The notes: a model not told the origin generated them from the sequence alone. A stretch of DNA of 64,000 nucleotides from Bacteroidales bacterium (GCA_021738625.1 JAIPBS010000006.1:1-64000); one strand, 5' to 3'; positions 8,158-16,858 are shown, counted from the first letter of the stretch. Translations and numbers: made by a program.

Positions 8158-8919
8158 TCAGAAAGTCTGCCCTTTGTGATCGATCACTTTGGCATTTTCC
8201 ACGATCACCGGGTAAAAATATCCTGATCCGAAATCTTTATCCAGGTCAAGTGTGCCCATAAAAGTAACGATGTCGTTCACCCTGAAGTCGATGGAGCCGG
8301 TGGTGGTGATGGTCAGGTCGTAGGCGCCTTCATGGCTGGTGCCGTCCTGTATGTGGATCCAGTTGCGCTGCATGATGTTCTTGTTGATCTTAACCACCTG
8401 TCCTTGAATGGTAACTTCTTCTCCTTCATAACTTTTCTTGTTTTTAAAAAGCTGTTCGAGGCTGACGGCTTCTCCGCCTGTTTCAATCTTGATGTCGTTA
8501 CGCTTGCCGACCGTACTGTGGTCATGTGGTGAAGTGGCGGCCATTTCGGGGGAATCCATGGGTGTTTCGCTAAAATCCTGGATGAACAGTACCGAATCGA
8601 AGGTTTTTTCCAGTTGTTTACTTTCGAAATCCTTCATCAGGATAGATTCGGTATAATAATAGGTTTTGCCCTCTTCCACGGGCCGTGCGGTAATGGCTGC
8701 CCAGAAATCCTTTCCGCCGGCTTTCAGCTTAACGTAGGTGTAGGTTCCGGCATCCATCGACTCTATCACAACCGCTTGCTTACTGCTGCTTTTCGTTGTC
8801 ATGCCCTGCAGCGCATCTTCATAATTGTCTTCTGTTTTCTCCTGTTTGCTCCCGCTATTGCAGGATGCGAAAATCAGGATCATTCCCAGCACAAATAGGA
8901 TCTGTTTCATAAGTTTCAT
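8158..8919 (-). CDS. Lipoprotein with C-terminal OB-fold-like domain
   Basis: 253 residues. A lipobox (LIFASC, Cys 20) marks it as a lipoprotein. Residues about 45-110 form a first small beta domain (TYTYVKLKAGGKDFWAAI) and about 150-245 a second one of OB-fold type (GEEVTIQGQVVKIN, NWIHIQDGT, IVTFMGTLDLDKDFGSGYFYP). The two domains appear related to each other. Similar proteins are often annotated as nucleotide-binding or GW-like, but no nucleic-acid role is expected outside the cell. It is convergent with the cytochrome operon, with only ten bases between the stop codons; whether it works with the conduit is unknown. Confidence 0.65.
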   Translation of the reverse strand: MKLMKQILFVLGMILIFASCNSGSKQEKTEDNYEDALQGMTTKSSSKQAVVIESMDAGTYTYVKLKAGGKDFWAAITARPVEEGKTYYYTESILMKDFESKQLEKTFDSVLFIQDFSETPMDSPEMAATSPHDHSTVGKRNDIKIETGGEAVSLEQLFKNKKSYEGEEVTIQGQVVKINKNIMQRNWIHIQDGTSHEGAYDLTITTTGSIDFRVNDIVTFMGTLDLDKDFGSGYFYPVIVENAKVIDHKGQTF

Positions 8920-9036
8920 AAGGTTTTATTTTGAATCCGTAAAAATAAGGATTTTATCCGAGGATGATGAGGAACAAAGAAAACCATGTTCTTTAATTAA
9001 ACCCGAAGGGTCTGATTTGTTATGTTTTTTTGAACG

Positions 9037-9062
9037 CTGTCAGGTCTTTCAGACGCTGACAG
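9037..9062. repeat. Short inverted repeat of intergenic type
   Basis: CTGTCAG (9037-9043) and its complement CTGACAG (9056-9062) flank a 12-base loop. Hairpins built on this sequence are common in Bacteroidota intergenic DNA; I infer a dispersed repeat rather than an operator. Confidence 0.5.
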
Positions 9063-9118
9063 GTTTTTGTGGTGTTGACTAATACAAAACAATAACGAGG
9101 GGGTATTTGCAATGAAAT

Positions 9119-9262
9119 GTGTCACCCCTGTCGGGGCTGCTCTGTGCTGATTGTTTTTCTGCTACCATACTGACGCCTCTACGAGGCTATAATTCCGTTA
9201 GGAGTGTTGGCATGGTAGTTAATGCGAGATTTAAATTCCGTTTGGAATGGCACTATGGTAGC
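9119..9262. repeat. Cluster of small palindromes, dispersed intergenic element
   Basis: The stretch contains several small inverted repeats (CCCCTGTCGGGG, GCCTCTACGAGGC) and recurring words: CTACCAT at about 9161 against ATGGTAG at about 9212 and 9254, and ATTCCGTTAGGA against ATTCCGTTTGGA. The pattern is that of the non-coding palindromic repeats scattered between genes in this phylum. No transposase is present. Confidence 0.55.
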
Positions 9263-9267
9263 AAGGT

Positions 9268-11019
9268 TTAGTATTGCAAAACACTGAACTTTGCCGTTCC
9301 GATCAATTGCCTGTCCTTTTCTACGATCAGCAAATACTGACCGGCTTTTAAAGAGGAGATGTTGATGGGCCGCCGGCTGTCACAGTCCCTGGCTTGAAAT
9401 ACGATTCTACCTGATAAATCCCTGATGACAACTGAAAAATCTTTTATTTCCGTTTCGATCATGATGATGTTTGAGGCAGGATTGGGCGATACGATCAATT
9501 GGTTTTGAGGTGCAATGGGATCCCATATCCCGCTCGCTCCCTTGGTAGTTAGCTCAATGATAAATGCCGCTTCCGTTTCATCCATCAGGTATTCATAGTT
9601 GAATTTGATCTTGTGATCGCTGGCTCCAAGCATGTAAAAGGTACTGTCGCTGTATTGGATCAAGGAAGTGTAGTCATCGGCCGGGCTGCCGAAATTGTAA
9701 ATTCGCCCGTCACTCAAATCCTGGCTAACCGCAGCCAGAAAAATGTCACGTTCACCGTAGGACGTTTGCAGGGGGCATCCGGGAATGGACAATGAATCAT
9801 TGTATGTCCCGAATAAATAACAGCGCTCACCATCTGTCAGCAAATCTGTTACAATGGTATGTTTTTTCAGATGATATTTTTCCAGGATTTCCCCCGAACG
9901 ATTGTATTTCAGTAAAAACCCACCGCATAGGGTGTCTATGCTTCCGTCTTCAAAGATCAGTCTTTCGGTTTCCATATAACCGGTTTTGTAAAATGTCTGG
10001 ATTACATTGCCGTCCGCATCCAGATCAAAGACGGGCCTGACTTCGGTGAGTTCCCAGCCGTACGGATCATACATAAAGGCCATATGTGCGTATTCCCAGT
10101 TCAAATCCTGCGTGATGTATCCCACCAGCATATTGGGCCGGGTGTTCCCGGGCGGGTCTTCCATGGCTGCAACGCTATTCCCGTCGTATCTGAAATCATT
10201 GGTAACGCAGGTCATTAAAGTGAAGCGTTTTTGCTTATCCATCCTGATTTTGGGCGAAAGGGCAAGCCTGCGTCCCGGCGCCATGGCCACGGGGTCCGGG
10301 TCCCAAAGCACCAGCATGGATTCGGGGTCCATCACAACCTCTCCGGCCACATAATCAAGGAATTCTCCGTCGGTTTTCATTTTCATTATGCCGATGTTCC
10401 CTTCCGGCAAAATGACGGGATTTCCGTTGCTTGAATTCAATTCTTGAAACCTCCACTGGAAATAGCCAACATAGAGCATATTTCCGTCCAGGATCAGGTC
10501 GGTTGCGGCGGACAGGTTCTGGTAATTGGTGTCTTGCACCAGCCAGCTAACCTCGCCGGTTTCATTGCTCAGGCAGGCGATAAAGCTTCTTTCTTTTTTG
10601 GTGTTGTGGGCGTCGATACCTTGCAGTTCAAATGAAGAAAACTTAATGTTGTCTGTGGTACCGGTATTGCCCGCAATGTATAAGTTGCCATCGTCGTCGG
10701 CTACCATATCATTGATAAATGCCCCCCAAAAACCATTGGGGAGATCGTTGCCGTTGTCTTCGTAAAGGTTCCAGTTCCAAATGATTTCGCCATCCGTACT
10801 ATATTTAATGAGCTCGAAATAGTGGCGCCCACTCCCGATATTGGCAACATGATATTGTGAAATGTAATACGTCCCATCCTGATCCCTTAAAAAAGTGGTT
10901 GGCGCCATGTCTTTGGTATGATATCCGCCTCCGGATTTGTCAAGCAGATGAACCCCCGCTTGCTGAGCAGAGGCGGTGAGGAAAATAATTGCGAAAAAGA
11001 AAGTGAAGACGTTTCTCAT
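9268..11019 (-). CDS. Secreted T9SS cargo protein with beta-propeller-like repeats
   Basis: 583 residues. Signal peptide (MRNVFTFFFAIIFLTASAQ). The body repeats phrases such as DDDGNLYIAGN and LILDGNMLYVGYF about every 50-60 residues, the style of SBBP or other beta-propeller repeats. Residues about 505-583 form a type A T9SS sorting domain (SPNPASN, VVIRDLSGRIVF, LKAGQYLLIVE), so it should pass through the type IX system to the cell surface. It is divergent from a similar protein at 11062, with a 42-base shared promoter region. Ligand or substrate unknown; no catalytic motif seen. Confidence 0.8.
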   Translation of the reverse strand: MRNVFTFFFAIIFLTASAQQAGVHLLDKSGGGYHTKDMAPTTFLRDQDGTYYISQYHVANIGSGRHYFELIKYSTDGEIIWNWNLYEDNGNDLPNGFWGAFINDMVADDDGNLYIAGNTGTTDNIKFSSFELQGIDAHNTKKERSFIACLSNETGEVSWLVQDTNYQNLSAATDLILDGNMLYVGYFQWRFQELNSSNGNPVILPEGNIGIMKMKTDGEFLDYVAGEVVMDPESMLVLWDPDPVAMAPGRRLALSPKIRMDKQKRFTLMTCVTNDFRYDGNSVAAMEDPPGNTRPNMLVGYITQDLNWEYAHMAFMYDPYGWELTEVRPVFDLDADGNVIQTFYKTGYMETERLIFEDGSIDTLCGGFLLKYNRSGEILEKYHLKKHTIVTDLLTDGERCYLFGTYNDSLSIPGCPLQTSYGERDIFLAAVSQDLSDGRIYNFGSPADDYTSLIQYSDSTFYMLGASDHKIKFNYEYLMDETEAAFIIELTTKGASGIWDPIAPQNQLIVSPNPASNIIMIETEIKDFSVVIRDLSGRIVFQARDCDSRRPINISSLKAGQYLLIVEKDRQLIGTAKFSVLQY

Positions 11020-11033
11020 TTGGCTTTGTTTTT

Positions 11034-11051
11034 TACTTTAGCGCAAAAATA
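11034..11051. promoter_or_regulatory. Overlapping divergent -7 elements for the two T9SS cargo genes
   Basis: On the plus strand TACTTTAG (11034-11041) precedes the gene at 11062. On the minus strand TATTTTTG (11051-11044) matches TAnnTTTG before the gene starting at 11019. No clear -33 elements are seen, so strength is uncertain. Confidence 0.35.
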
Positions 11052-11061
11052 AAATTTAATC

Positions 11062-12735
11062 ATGAACCGGATTCATCTTATTGCATTTCTATTTCTCTTT
11101 GTTTGCAGTTTAAACGCACAGGATTTCCATTGGGCCATGAACGGACTGGCTGATGCAGACGCCAACAATGGCAAAGGACAGGTTGTTGTCGCCGATAGTG
11201 AAGGCAATCATATTTTTGTAATACAGTTTGCAAAATGGACCGAATTCAACGGGATTGAATACGAGGCACTGGATGACTCACCTGATGAATGGCCATACGG
11301 CAAAGACCTGCTGATTGTGAAAGCCGGACCCGAAGGAAATATTCTCTGGGTAAATCATTTCGGATCACTCGAAGATTACCAGGAAGACAATGCTTTAGAT
11401 GTGATGATCGACAGACATGACAATATTTTGTTATGCGGGGAGCTTCAATCGACCGAAGTTTACTTTAACGATGAGCTCCTGGAGGAAGCTCCTTTTGAGC
11501 AATATATAATGAAACTCAACAGCGATGGAGCCCTGGACTGGATACGCTACCCAAGCGCAATCCCGCAAGGGATAGCCATTGATGAAGAGAACAGTTACTT
11601 TTTCACGGGTTTTTTCAGAAAGGTTGGCATTTACGGAATCGATACTCTCTATGGCGCCGACCAGGGGGCCACTTCGGATATGTGCATCTACAAAATAACA
11701 GAGGAAAGCGAACTTATCTGGAGCAATCATGCAGGCGTCGGGGCAGGACAGCCTTCCAACAACTGCAAAGCCAAAGGGATGGATGTGGCCGTGAATGCCA
11801 ATGGCGATGTTTTTGTCGTGGGGCAATTCGATTCCCGGGCCGGGCACAGCCATGTACTAATTCTTGGGGACCATTCCCTGACCGCTCCTGAAGATGAGGT
11901 TATGGGGTTTATTGCTAAATTGAATGAAGACGGAGAGTTTGTCAGGGCCGACGGGGGCCTGGCCTATGCGCTTGAAATTGAAATCGACAAAGACGATAAC
12001 CTGATCATGGCAGGCAATTATTTTTATACCCTTCAAAACGACTTCCTGCATATTGAGGAAGATGACTACGCCAGCCGGGAGTATGTTTTTAAGATCAGCC
12101 CGGAATACGACTCGCTTTGGTTTGTGAAGTCATGGTCGGATATAACCATTTTAAAAGATATGGTTATGGATGAGGATTCGGACCTGTACGTCTGTTCAAA
12201 ATTCAAAGAAGATTTAAGCCTTCCCGACACCATGCTCAGCACCTCAGGGGATGCTATTACAATATATAAGATCGGGCAGGAAGGGACACTGCGGTGGGCA
12301 GCAAAGGTGCCGGGTCATGCGAATTCTCCTGCGGGTATTTCATGCGACCCGGCTCACAATGTTGGGTATACAGGCACATTCGGCCAAACCGTTGTGTTCG
12401 GGGAGCATGTTTTATCTGATGAAAACGGGGGTGCAAGGTACTTTCTCTCCCTGATGGACCCTCCGGATTCATTGCCATTTGGGCTGGATGAAAGCATTGC
12501 TGGCAGTTCTTCGATCCGGGTTTGGCCGAACCCGGCTTTCGGCAATTTTACGGCACAGCTTCCTTCGGATGCAAATATCAGGCTTGTAAATGCTGCAGGT
12601 GCTTCCGTTCCTTTTCAATACACGCAAAAAGATGGTGTAGCGACCATCAGCCTGGAAAATGCCGAAAGCGGTGTGTATTATTTGATCGTTCAGCAAAACG
12701 ATTTTATTGATTGTGCAAAGGTATTGGTTTGGTAA
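11062..12735 (+). CDS. Secreted T9SS cargo protein with beta-propeller-like repeats
   Basis: 557 residues. Signal peptide (MNRIHLIAFLFLFVCSLNAQ). Repeated blades with DRHDNILLCGEL, NANGDVFVVGQFD and DKDDNLIMAGNYF resemble the divergent neighbour, so the pair probably arose by duplication. The C-terminal 75 residues are a type A T9SS sorting domain (WPNPAFGNF, LENAESGVYYLIV). Its last 32 bases overlap, on the other strand, the end of a small predicted gene. Surface-exposed or released; function unknown. No enzyme motif was recognised. Confidence 0.8.
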   Translation: MNRIHLIAFLFLFVCSLNAQDFHWAMNGLADADANNGKGQVVVADSEGNHIFVIQFAKWTEFNGIEYEALDDSPDEWPYGKDLLIVKAGPEGNILWVNHFGSLEDYQEDNALDVMIDRHDNILLCGELQSTEVYFNDELLEEAPFEQYIMKLNSDGALDWIRYPSAIPQGIAIDEENSYFFTGFFRKVGIYGIDTLYGADQGATSDMCIYKITEESELIWSNHAGVGAGQPSNNCKAKGMDVAVNANGDVFVVGQFDSRAGHSHVLILGDHSLTAPEDEVMGFIAKLNEDGEFVRADGGLAYALEIEIDKDDNLIMAGNYFYTLQNDFLHIEEDDYASREYVFKISPEYDSLWFVKSWSDITILKDMVMDEDSDLYVCSKFKEDLSLPDTMLSTSGDAITIYKIGQEGTLRWAAKVPGHANSPAGISCDPAHNVGYTGTFGQTVVFGEHVLSDENGGARYFLSLMDPPDSLPFGLDESIAGSSSIRVWPNPAFGNFTAQLPSDANIRLVNAAGASVPFQYTQKDGVATISLENAESGVYYLIVQQNDFIDCAKVLVW

Positions 12736-12952
12736 GGGTTTTTCCGGCATTCTTTGCCGAGGGGGGCGGTTGTCCGTTATCTTCATCAATCTTCCAATGA
12801 TCACATTCAACATCCCATTCCTGATAAGAGAAAGAAGCCGAATCCCAGTTTTCTATAAATTGATCCAATTCCCTGGCTGTATCAACTTCAAGTGGTTCAA
12901 AGTCTTGTGCATTGGAATTGAGCGTTGTCCAGAAAAGTATTATCAAGCCCAT
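12704..12952 (-). CDS. Small putative secreted protein
   Basis: 82 residues if it starts at the ATG at 12952: MGLIILFWTTLNSNAQ looks like a signal peptide with a short n-region, followed by an acidic, Trp-containing mature part (DQFIENWDS, QEWDVECDHWKI) and a proline/lysine tail. The frame stays open upstream to 13093, but that part runs through an 11-base tandem repeat whose period is not a multiple of three, which argues against coding there. It overlaps the 3' end of the T9SS cargo gene. No family recognised; it could be a chance frame. Confidence 0.4.
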   Translation of the reverse strand: MGLIILFWTTLNSNAQDFEPLEVDTARELDQFIENWDSASFSYQEWDVECDHWKIDEDNGQPPPSAKNAGKTLTKPIPLHNQ

Positions 12953-13021
12953 GAATGTTTTTAATTGTAACAGTTGGTTAGGGTTTTTATTAATGTAAAT
13001 ATACAAAATGTTTTGATGACG

Positions 13022-13085
13022 ATTGAATGACCATGAATTTCTATTGAATGGCCATCGAATGAGCATCGAATGACCACCCAATCCG
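13022..13085. repeat. Degenerate 11-base tandem repeat
   Basis: About five units based on ATYGAATGRSC start at about 13022, 13033, 13043, 13054 and 13065, one helical turn apart, and end about 25 bases upstream of the -7 element of the cca gene. It may be a simple-sequence repeat or a set of phased protein sites. Confidence 0.6.
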
Positions 13086-13109
13086 CCATCCACTTTCCCC
13101 GCCTTTTAT

Positions 13110-13117
13110 TACTTTTG
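13110..13117 (+). promoter_or_regulatory. -7 element of cca-miaA
   Basis: TACTTTTG matches TAnnTTTG and lies 24 bases before the TTG start of cca, leaving a short leader. The -33 element is weak (a T-rich run near 13094). Confidence 0.5.
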
Positions 13118-13141
13118 CATTGCATTGATCATTAAAAGCGC

Positions 13142-14641
13142 TTGTCTTTGATAGAACATCTGAAACATCCGGTTTTTAAAGTGGTTTCCGAAACGGCCGA
13201 AAAGCTTGGCACGGAGGCTTATGTGATCGGTGGCTTCGTGCGGGATATTTTTCTGCATCGCCGGTCGAAGGATGTGGACATTGTTACCGTGGGAAGCGGT
13301 ATCCGCCTGGCAGAAGAGGTAGCAAAAGCAGTTGGTGCGAAAAAACCCAGGGTGTTCAAAAACTTCGGGACGGCCATGCTGCATTACAAAGACTGGGAGA
13401 TCGAATTTGTGGGCGCCCGCAAGGAAAGCTACCGCAAAAACTCAAGAAAACCTATTGTGGAAGATGGCAGCCTGCAGGACGATCAGAACCGCCGCGACTT
13501 TACCATCAACGCCCTGGCCCTTAGCCTGAACAAGGAAAATTACGGGGAGCTGCTCGATCCTTTCAACGGCATACAGGACCTGCACGACAGCCTTATCCGT
13601 ACGCCGCTGGAACCGGGCAGGACATTTTCAGACGACCCTTTGCGCATGATGCGGGCCATCCGCTTTGCCACCCAGCTACAGTTTGAAATTCACCCGGAAA
13701 CTTTTGAAGCCCTGAGGGAAAACGCCCACCGCATCAAGATCGTTTCGATGGAGCGCGTGGCCGACGAATTGCAAAAGATCATGGCCTCCCCCAAGCCATC
13801 CATCGGTTTCGACCTGATGTTCAAATCCGGCTTGCTTCAGATCATCCTGCCCGAGGTTTATGAGATGTACGGAACGGAATACGTTGACGGCAGGGGACAT
13901 AAAGACAACCTTTACCACAGCCTGGAGGTACTCGACAATGTGGCCGGCAAATCCGATAATATATGGCTCCGCTGGGCCGCCCTGGTTCATGACATTGGCA
14001 AGCCGGTCACCAAGAAATTCGAATCGGAGCAGGGCTGGACATTCCACTCCCATGATTTCATCGGGGCGCGCATGGTTCCGAAAATGTTCAGGCGGCTGAA
14101 GTTGCCGATGAACGAAAAGATGCGCTTTGTGCAGAAACTGGTGCAGCTGCATTTGCGACCTATTGCCCTCACTGAGGAGAATGTCACTGATTCGGCCATT
14201 CGCCGTTTGCTGTTTGATGCCGGCGACGACCTGGAAGAACTGATGACCCTTTGCGAAGCAGACATCACTTCCAAGAATCCGAAGAAGGTGAGACGTTATC
14301 GCAACAACTTTAAAATGGTTCGCAGGAAGCTGAAGGAAGTGGAAGCCAAGGACCGGATCAGGAACTGGGAACCGCCGATCTCAGGAGAGATCATTATGAA
14401 AGTTTTTGATATTACGCCCGGAAGGGAAGTGGGGGACATCAAAGGTGCGATCCGTGAGGCCATACTCGATGGTGAAGTACAAAACGACTTCAGGGATGCC
14501 CTTAATTTTATGAAAGAAAAGGGAAAGGAGATGGGCCTTAAGCCTGTAAAAGATATCGACGATTTTGAACAGGAAGAAAAAGAATGGCACCAAAGGCAAG
14601 ACCTCAGGCAACTGCCCGAGCAGAAAGAAAACAATGAATAA
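13142..14641 (+). CDS. cca: CCA tRNA nucleotidyltransferase with HD domain
   Basis: 499 residues. The class II nucleotidyltransferase head has GGFVRDI (about residues 31-37) and the metal-binding DVD in KDVDIVT; the motif RRDFTINALA follows near 120. Middle helices bind the tRNA acceptor end. An HD domain (LVHDIGKP, about 281-288) and a basic C-terminal tail complete it. The enzyme adds or repairs the 3' CCA of tRNAs in the cytoplasm; the HD domain may give phosphatase or phosphodiesterase activity. The start is TTG at 13142, just downstream of a good -7 element. Its stop overlaps the ATG of miaA by one base, so two tRNA-maturation genes are coupled. Confidence 0.92.
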   Translation: MSLIEHLKHPVFKVVSETAEKLGTEAYVIGGFVRDIFLHRRSKDVDIVTVGSGIRLAEEVAKAVGAKKPRVFKNFGTAMLHYKDWEIEFVGARKESYRKNSRKPIVEDGSLQDDQNRRDFTINALALSLNKENYGELLDPFNGIQDLHDSLIRTPLEPGRTFSDDPLRMMRAIRFATQLQFEIHPETFEALRENAHRIKIVSMERVADELQKIMASPKPSIGFDLMFKSGLLQIILPEVYEMYGTEYVDGRGHKDNLYHSLEVLDNVAGKSDNIWLRWAALVHDIGKPVTKKFESEQGWTFHSHDFIGARMVPKMFRRLKLPMNEKMRFVQKLVQLHLRPIALTEENVTDSAIRRLLFDAGDDLEELMTLCEADITSKNPKKVRRYRNNFKMVRRKLKEVEAKDRIRNWEPPISGEIIMKVFDITPGREVGDIKGAIREAILDGEVQNDFRDALNFMKEKGKEMGLKPVKDIDDFEQEEKEWHQRQDLRQLPEQKENNE

Positions 14642-15543
14642 TGACCTATAAAACCCTTGTGGTGATCACAGGCCCGACAGCCGTTGGTAAAACGGCCGCC
14701 GCTATCCAAATCTCCCATGAGCTGGATACGGAGATCATCTCGGCCGATTCCAGGCAGTTTTACAGGGAAATGAACATCGGCACGGCAAAGCCTTCCAGAG
14801 AAGAGATGGAAAAAGTGCCGCATCACCTGATCGGCCATCTTTCTATCCATGATTATTACAATGTTTCTCTTTTTGAACAAGATGTTTTGGCCATACTCGA
14901 TGATCTTTTCAAAACAAAAGATCATGCGTTGCTTGTTGGTGGCAGTGGCTTGTACATCGATGCGGTTTGCAAGGGGATAGACGATCTGCCGGATGCCGAT
15001 CCTGAATTAAGGGCCAGATTGAATGAAGATTTTAAGCGTAGGGGCATTGAATCCCTCCGGGAAAAACTAATGGAACTCGATCCCGAATATTACCGGGAAG
15101 TGGACCTGGCCAATCCAAAACGCCTGATGCGGGCCATCGAGGTGTGTTTGCAAACAGGTAAAAAGTATTCTGAACTCAGGAAAAGAGAAAAGGTGGGAAG
15201 GGGCTTCAATATCATTAAGATTGGTCTTAACCTGGAGAGGCAGAAACTTTTTGAAAAAATAAACAACAGAGTTGATCGCATGATGGAAAAAGGCTTGCTT
15301 GAAGAGGCCCTCGCCCTGTACCCTTACAAAGGGCTGAATGCCCTCAACACGGTTGGTTACAAAGAACTCTTTGAGTATTTCGACGGCCGGATCTCACTGG
15401 ATCAGGCTGTAACCGATATCAAAACAAACACCCGCCGTTACGCCAAACGTCAGCTCACCTGGTTTAAAAAAGATAAGGAGATCAGGTGGTTTCTTCCGAT
15501 GGAATTTGAAGATATGCTTCAACGTATATTGTCATGCGATTGA
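14641..15543 (+). CDS. miaA: tRNA dimethylallyltransferase MiaA
   Basis: 300 residues, the usual length. P-loop GPTAVGKT (residues 11-18), DSRQFYREMNIGTAKP (about 36-51), LVGGSGLY with the dimethylallyl-binding region, and the tRNA-contacting ANPKRLMRAIE and NTRRYAKRQLTWF. It transfers a dimethylallyl group to N6 of A37 in tRNAs that read codons beginning with U. Translated with cca through a one-base overlap and convergent with the kinase gene that ends at 15544, directly after its stop. Confidence 0.95.
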   Translation: MTYKTLVVITGPTAVGKTAAAIQISHELDTEIISADSRQFYREMNIGTAKPSREEMEKVPHHLIGHLSIHDYYNVSLFEQDVLAILDDLFKTKDHALLVGGSGLYIDAVCKGIDDLPDADPELRARLNEDFKRRGIESLREKLMELDPEYYREVDLANPKRLMRAIEVCLQTGKKYSELRKREKVGRGFNIIKIGLNLERQKLFEKINNRVDRMMEKGLLEEALALYPYKGLNALNTVGYKELFEYFDGRISLDQAVTDIKTNTRRYAKRQLTWFKKDKEIRWFLPMEFEDMLQRILSCD

Positions 15544-16386
15544 TCATTCGGGGAAATGGTAACCGGCAAGGCCTTCGATGGGTTTTTTAATGATCTTGCC
15601 CATCTTTAGATCATATTCTTTCAAAACCCTTTCCAGAATATCCTTGAAAATAAAAGCGATGGAACCGCTGAAGTGAATGGCGTTTTCGCGGAACCTGGAA
15701 TACCTGAACACCTGGTTTTGCATGAAATCCTCGAAAGAAGCGCGCACAAGATTCCTTAAAAAATCATTGTCGATATGTTCCGCCACGAAAGGGACGAAAG
15801 ACGCCATAAACTGGTTGGGTTTTTCACGGTTGTAAGTGGCGTCGAGGATTTGCTCCAGCGAAAGCTCATGTTTTTCGGTGAAGGCCAGATTGATCTCTTC
15901 GGGCAGCTTGTTTTTGAGGTATGCCTCCAAAAGCTTTCTACCGATGTATGCCCCGCTGCCTTCGTCCCCATAGAGGTAGCCCAGCGAGGGTATGTTTTCG
16001 GTAATGGCCTGCCCGTCGTAATAGCATGAATTGCTCCCGGTGCCCAGTATGCAGGCGATGCCGGCGTCCCTGCCCAGCAGGCCGCGGGCCGCTCCAAGCA
16101 GGTCATGCTCCACCTCGATATGGGCTTCGGTAAAGGTATCGCTCAGGGCATTGTCCACGATCAACCTTTTGGTGTTGGTGGAGCAGCCCGAGCCATAGAA
16201 ATACAGCTCTTTAATGTTTTTCTCGTCAATCAGTGGAGTCAGCTCTTTTTCGAGGATGTTGCGGATGGTATCCGAATCCATGTAGTAAGGATTGAATCCG
16301 GCAGTTTCCAGGTATTTGGGGTAGCCGTAGGCGTCAACCAGGCACCAGTCGGTTTTGGTGGTTCCGCTGTCTGCGATCAGGATCAT
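15544..16386 (-). CDS. BadF/BcrA-family sugar kinase, likely N-acetyl amino-sugar kinase
   Basis: 280 residues of the ASKHA fold. The phosphate-1 motif DSGTTKTDW (residues 6-14), the GTGSNS phosphate-2 motif (about 116-121) and GDEGSGAYIG (about 139-148) match N-acetylglucosamine/N-acetylmuramate kinases of this phylum. It would phosphorylate free amino sugars in the cytoplasm. A NamZ-type exo-N-acetylmuramidase lies about 1.1 kb away, so MurNAc salvage is a reasonable inference, but substrate cannot be decided from sequence. It overlaps dgkA by four bases (ATGA), so the two are co-translated. Confidence 0.8.
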   Translation of the reverse strand: MILIADSGTTKTDWCLVDAYGYPKYLETAGFNPYYMDSDTIRNILEKELTPLIDEKNIKELYFYGSGCSTNTKRLIVDNALSDTFTEAHIEVEHDLLGAARGLLGRDAGIACILGTGSNSCYYDGQAITENIPSLGYLYGDEGSGAYIGRKLLEAYLKNKLPEEINLAFTEKHELSLEQILDATYNREKPNQFMASFVPFVAEHIDNDFLRNLVRASFEDFMQNQVFRYSRFRENAIHFSGSIAFIFKDILERVLKEYDLKMGKIIKKPIEGLAGYHFPE

Positions 16387-16754
16387 AGCATAAATATTTT
16401 AGGTACAAAGATAAGCAAACCGATAACAGCCGCAGCAATAGCGCTTATCAGCACCGCCCCGGCAGCCAGGTCCTTGGACAGCCCGGCTTTTTTATGCTGC
16501 TCCGGCATCAGCAGGTCGGTCATGCTTTCCAGGGCCGTGTTGAAGGCTTCCGCCCCGAACACCATGCCGATGCACAGCACCACCAGCATCCATTCCGTTG
16601 GGCTGATGTGGTAAACAATTCCCAACACCATCACCGCAAGGGCGATCACCGCATGTATCCAGGCGTTATGCTGTGTACGCAACATATAAAAAATACCGCG
16701 GAAGGCATGGCGGAAGGAGCGGAGACGGGAACGGATGTTGAATTTTTTATGCAT
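16383..16754 (-). CDS. dgkA: Diacylglycerol/undecaprenol kinase DgkA family
   Basis: 123 residues with three transmembrane helices. The family signature EAFNTALESMTDLL (about 69-82) and the N-terminal FRHAFRGI are present. This small inner-membrane kinase phosphorylates diacylglycerol or undecaprenol; the longer amphipathic N-terminus resembles the Gram-positive and Bacteroidota undecaprenol-kinase branch. First gene of a two-gene unit with the sugar kinase. Divergent from the ECF sigma gene. Confidence 0.9.
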   Translation of the reverse strand: MHKKFNIRSRLRSFRHAFRGIFYMLRTQHNAWIHAVIALAVMVLGIVYHISPTEWMLVVLCIGMVFGAEAFNTALESMTDLLMPEQHKKAGLSKDLAAGAVLISAIAAAVIGLLIFVPKIFML

Positions 16755-16858
16755 GTCCTGCCATTATTTTTTTATGTTTAAATGTAAGCTTATTTTTTTA
16801 AAAGAAAGCCCTGCTGAAAAGTTAATTGAGAAGCGAATAAAAAAAAACTTTCTTAATA

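Larger units (their letters stand above)
8920..9267. other. 348-base intergenic region made mostly of short repeats
   Basis: No gene seen. It holds an inverted repeat at 9037-9062 and a multi-palindrome element at about 9119-9262, listed separately. The promoter of the lipoprotein at 8919 should lie near 8920-8970 but no clear -7 element was found. Confidence 0.5.

Noticed and set aside
9119-9262. Remnant of an insertion sequence
   Set aside because: No transposase fragment or clear terminal repeats with target duplication; palindromic intergenic repeat is the better description.
13022-13085. CRISPR-like array
   Set aside because: Units are only 11 bases with no spacers and no cas genes are near.
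14296-14925. 209-codon minus-strand open frame across cca and miaA
   Set aside because: Antisense to two well-supported housekeeping genes.
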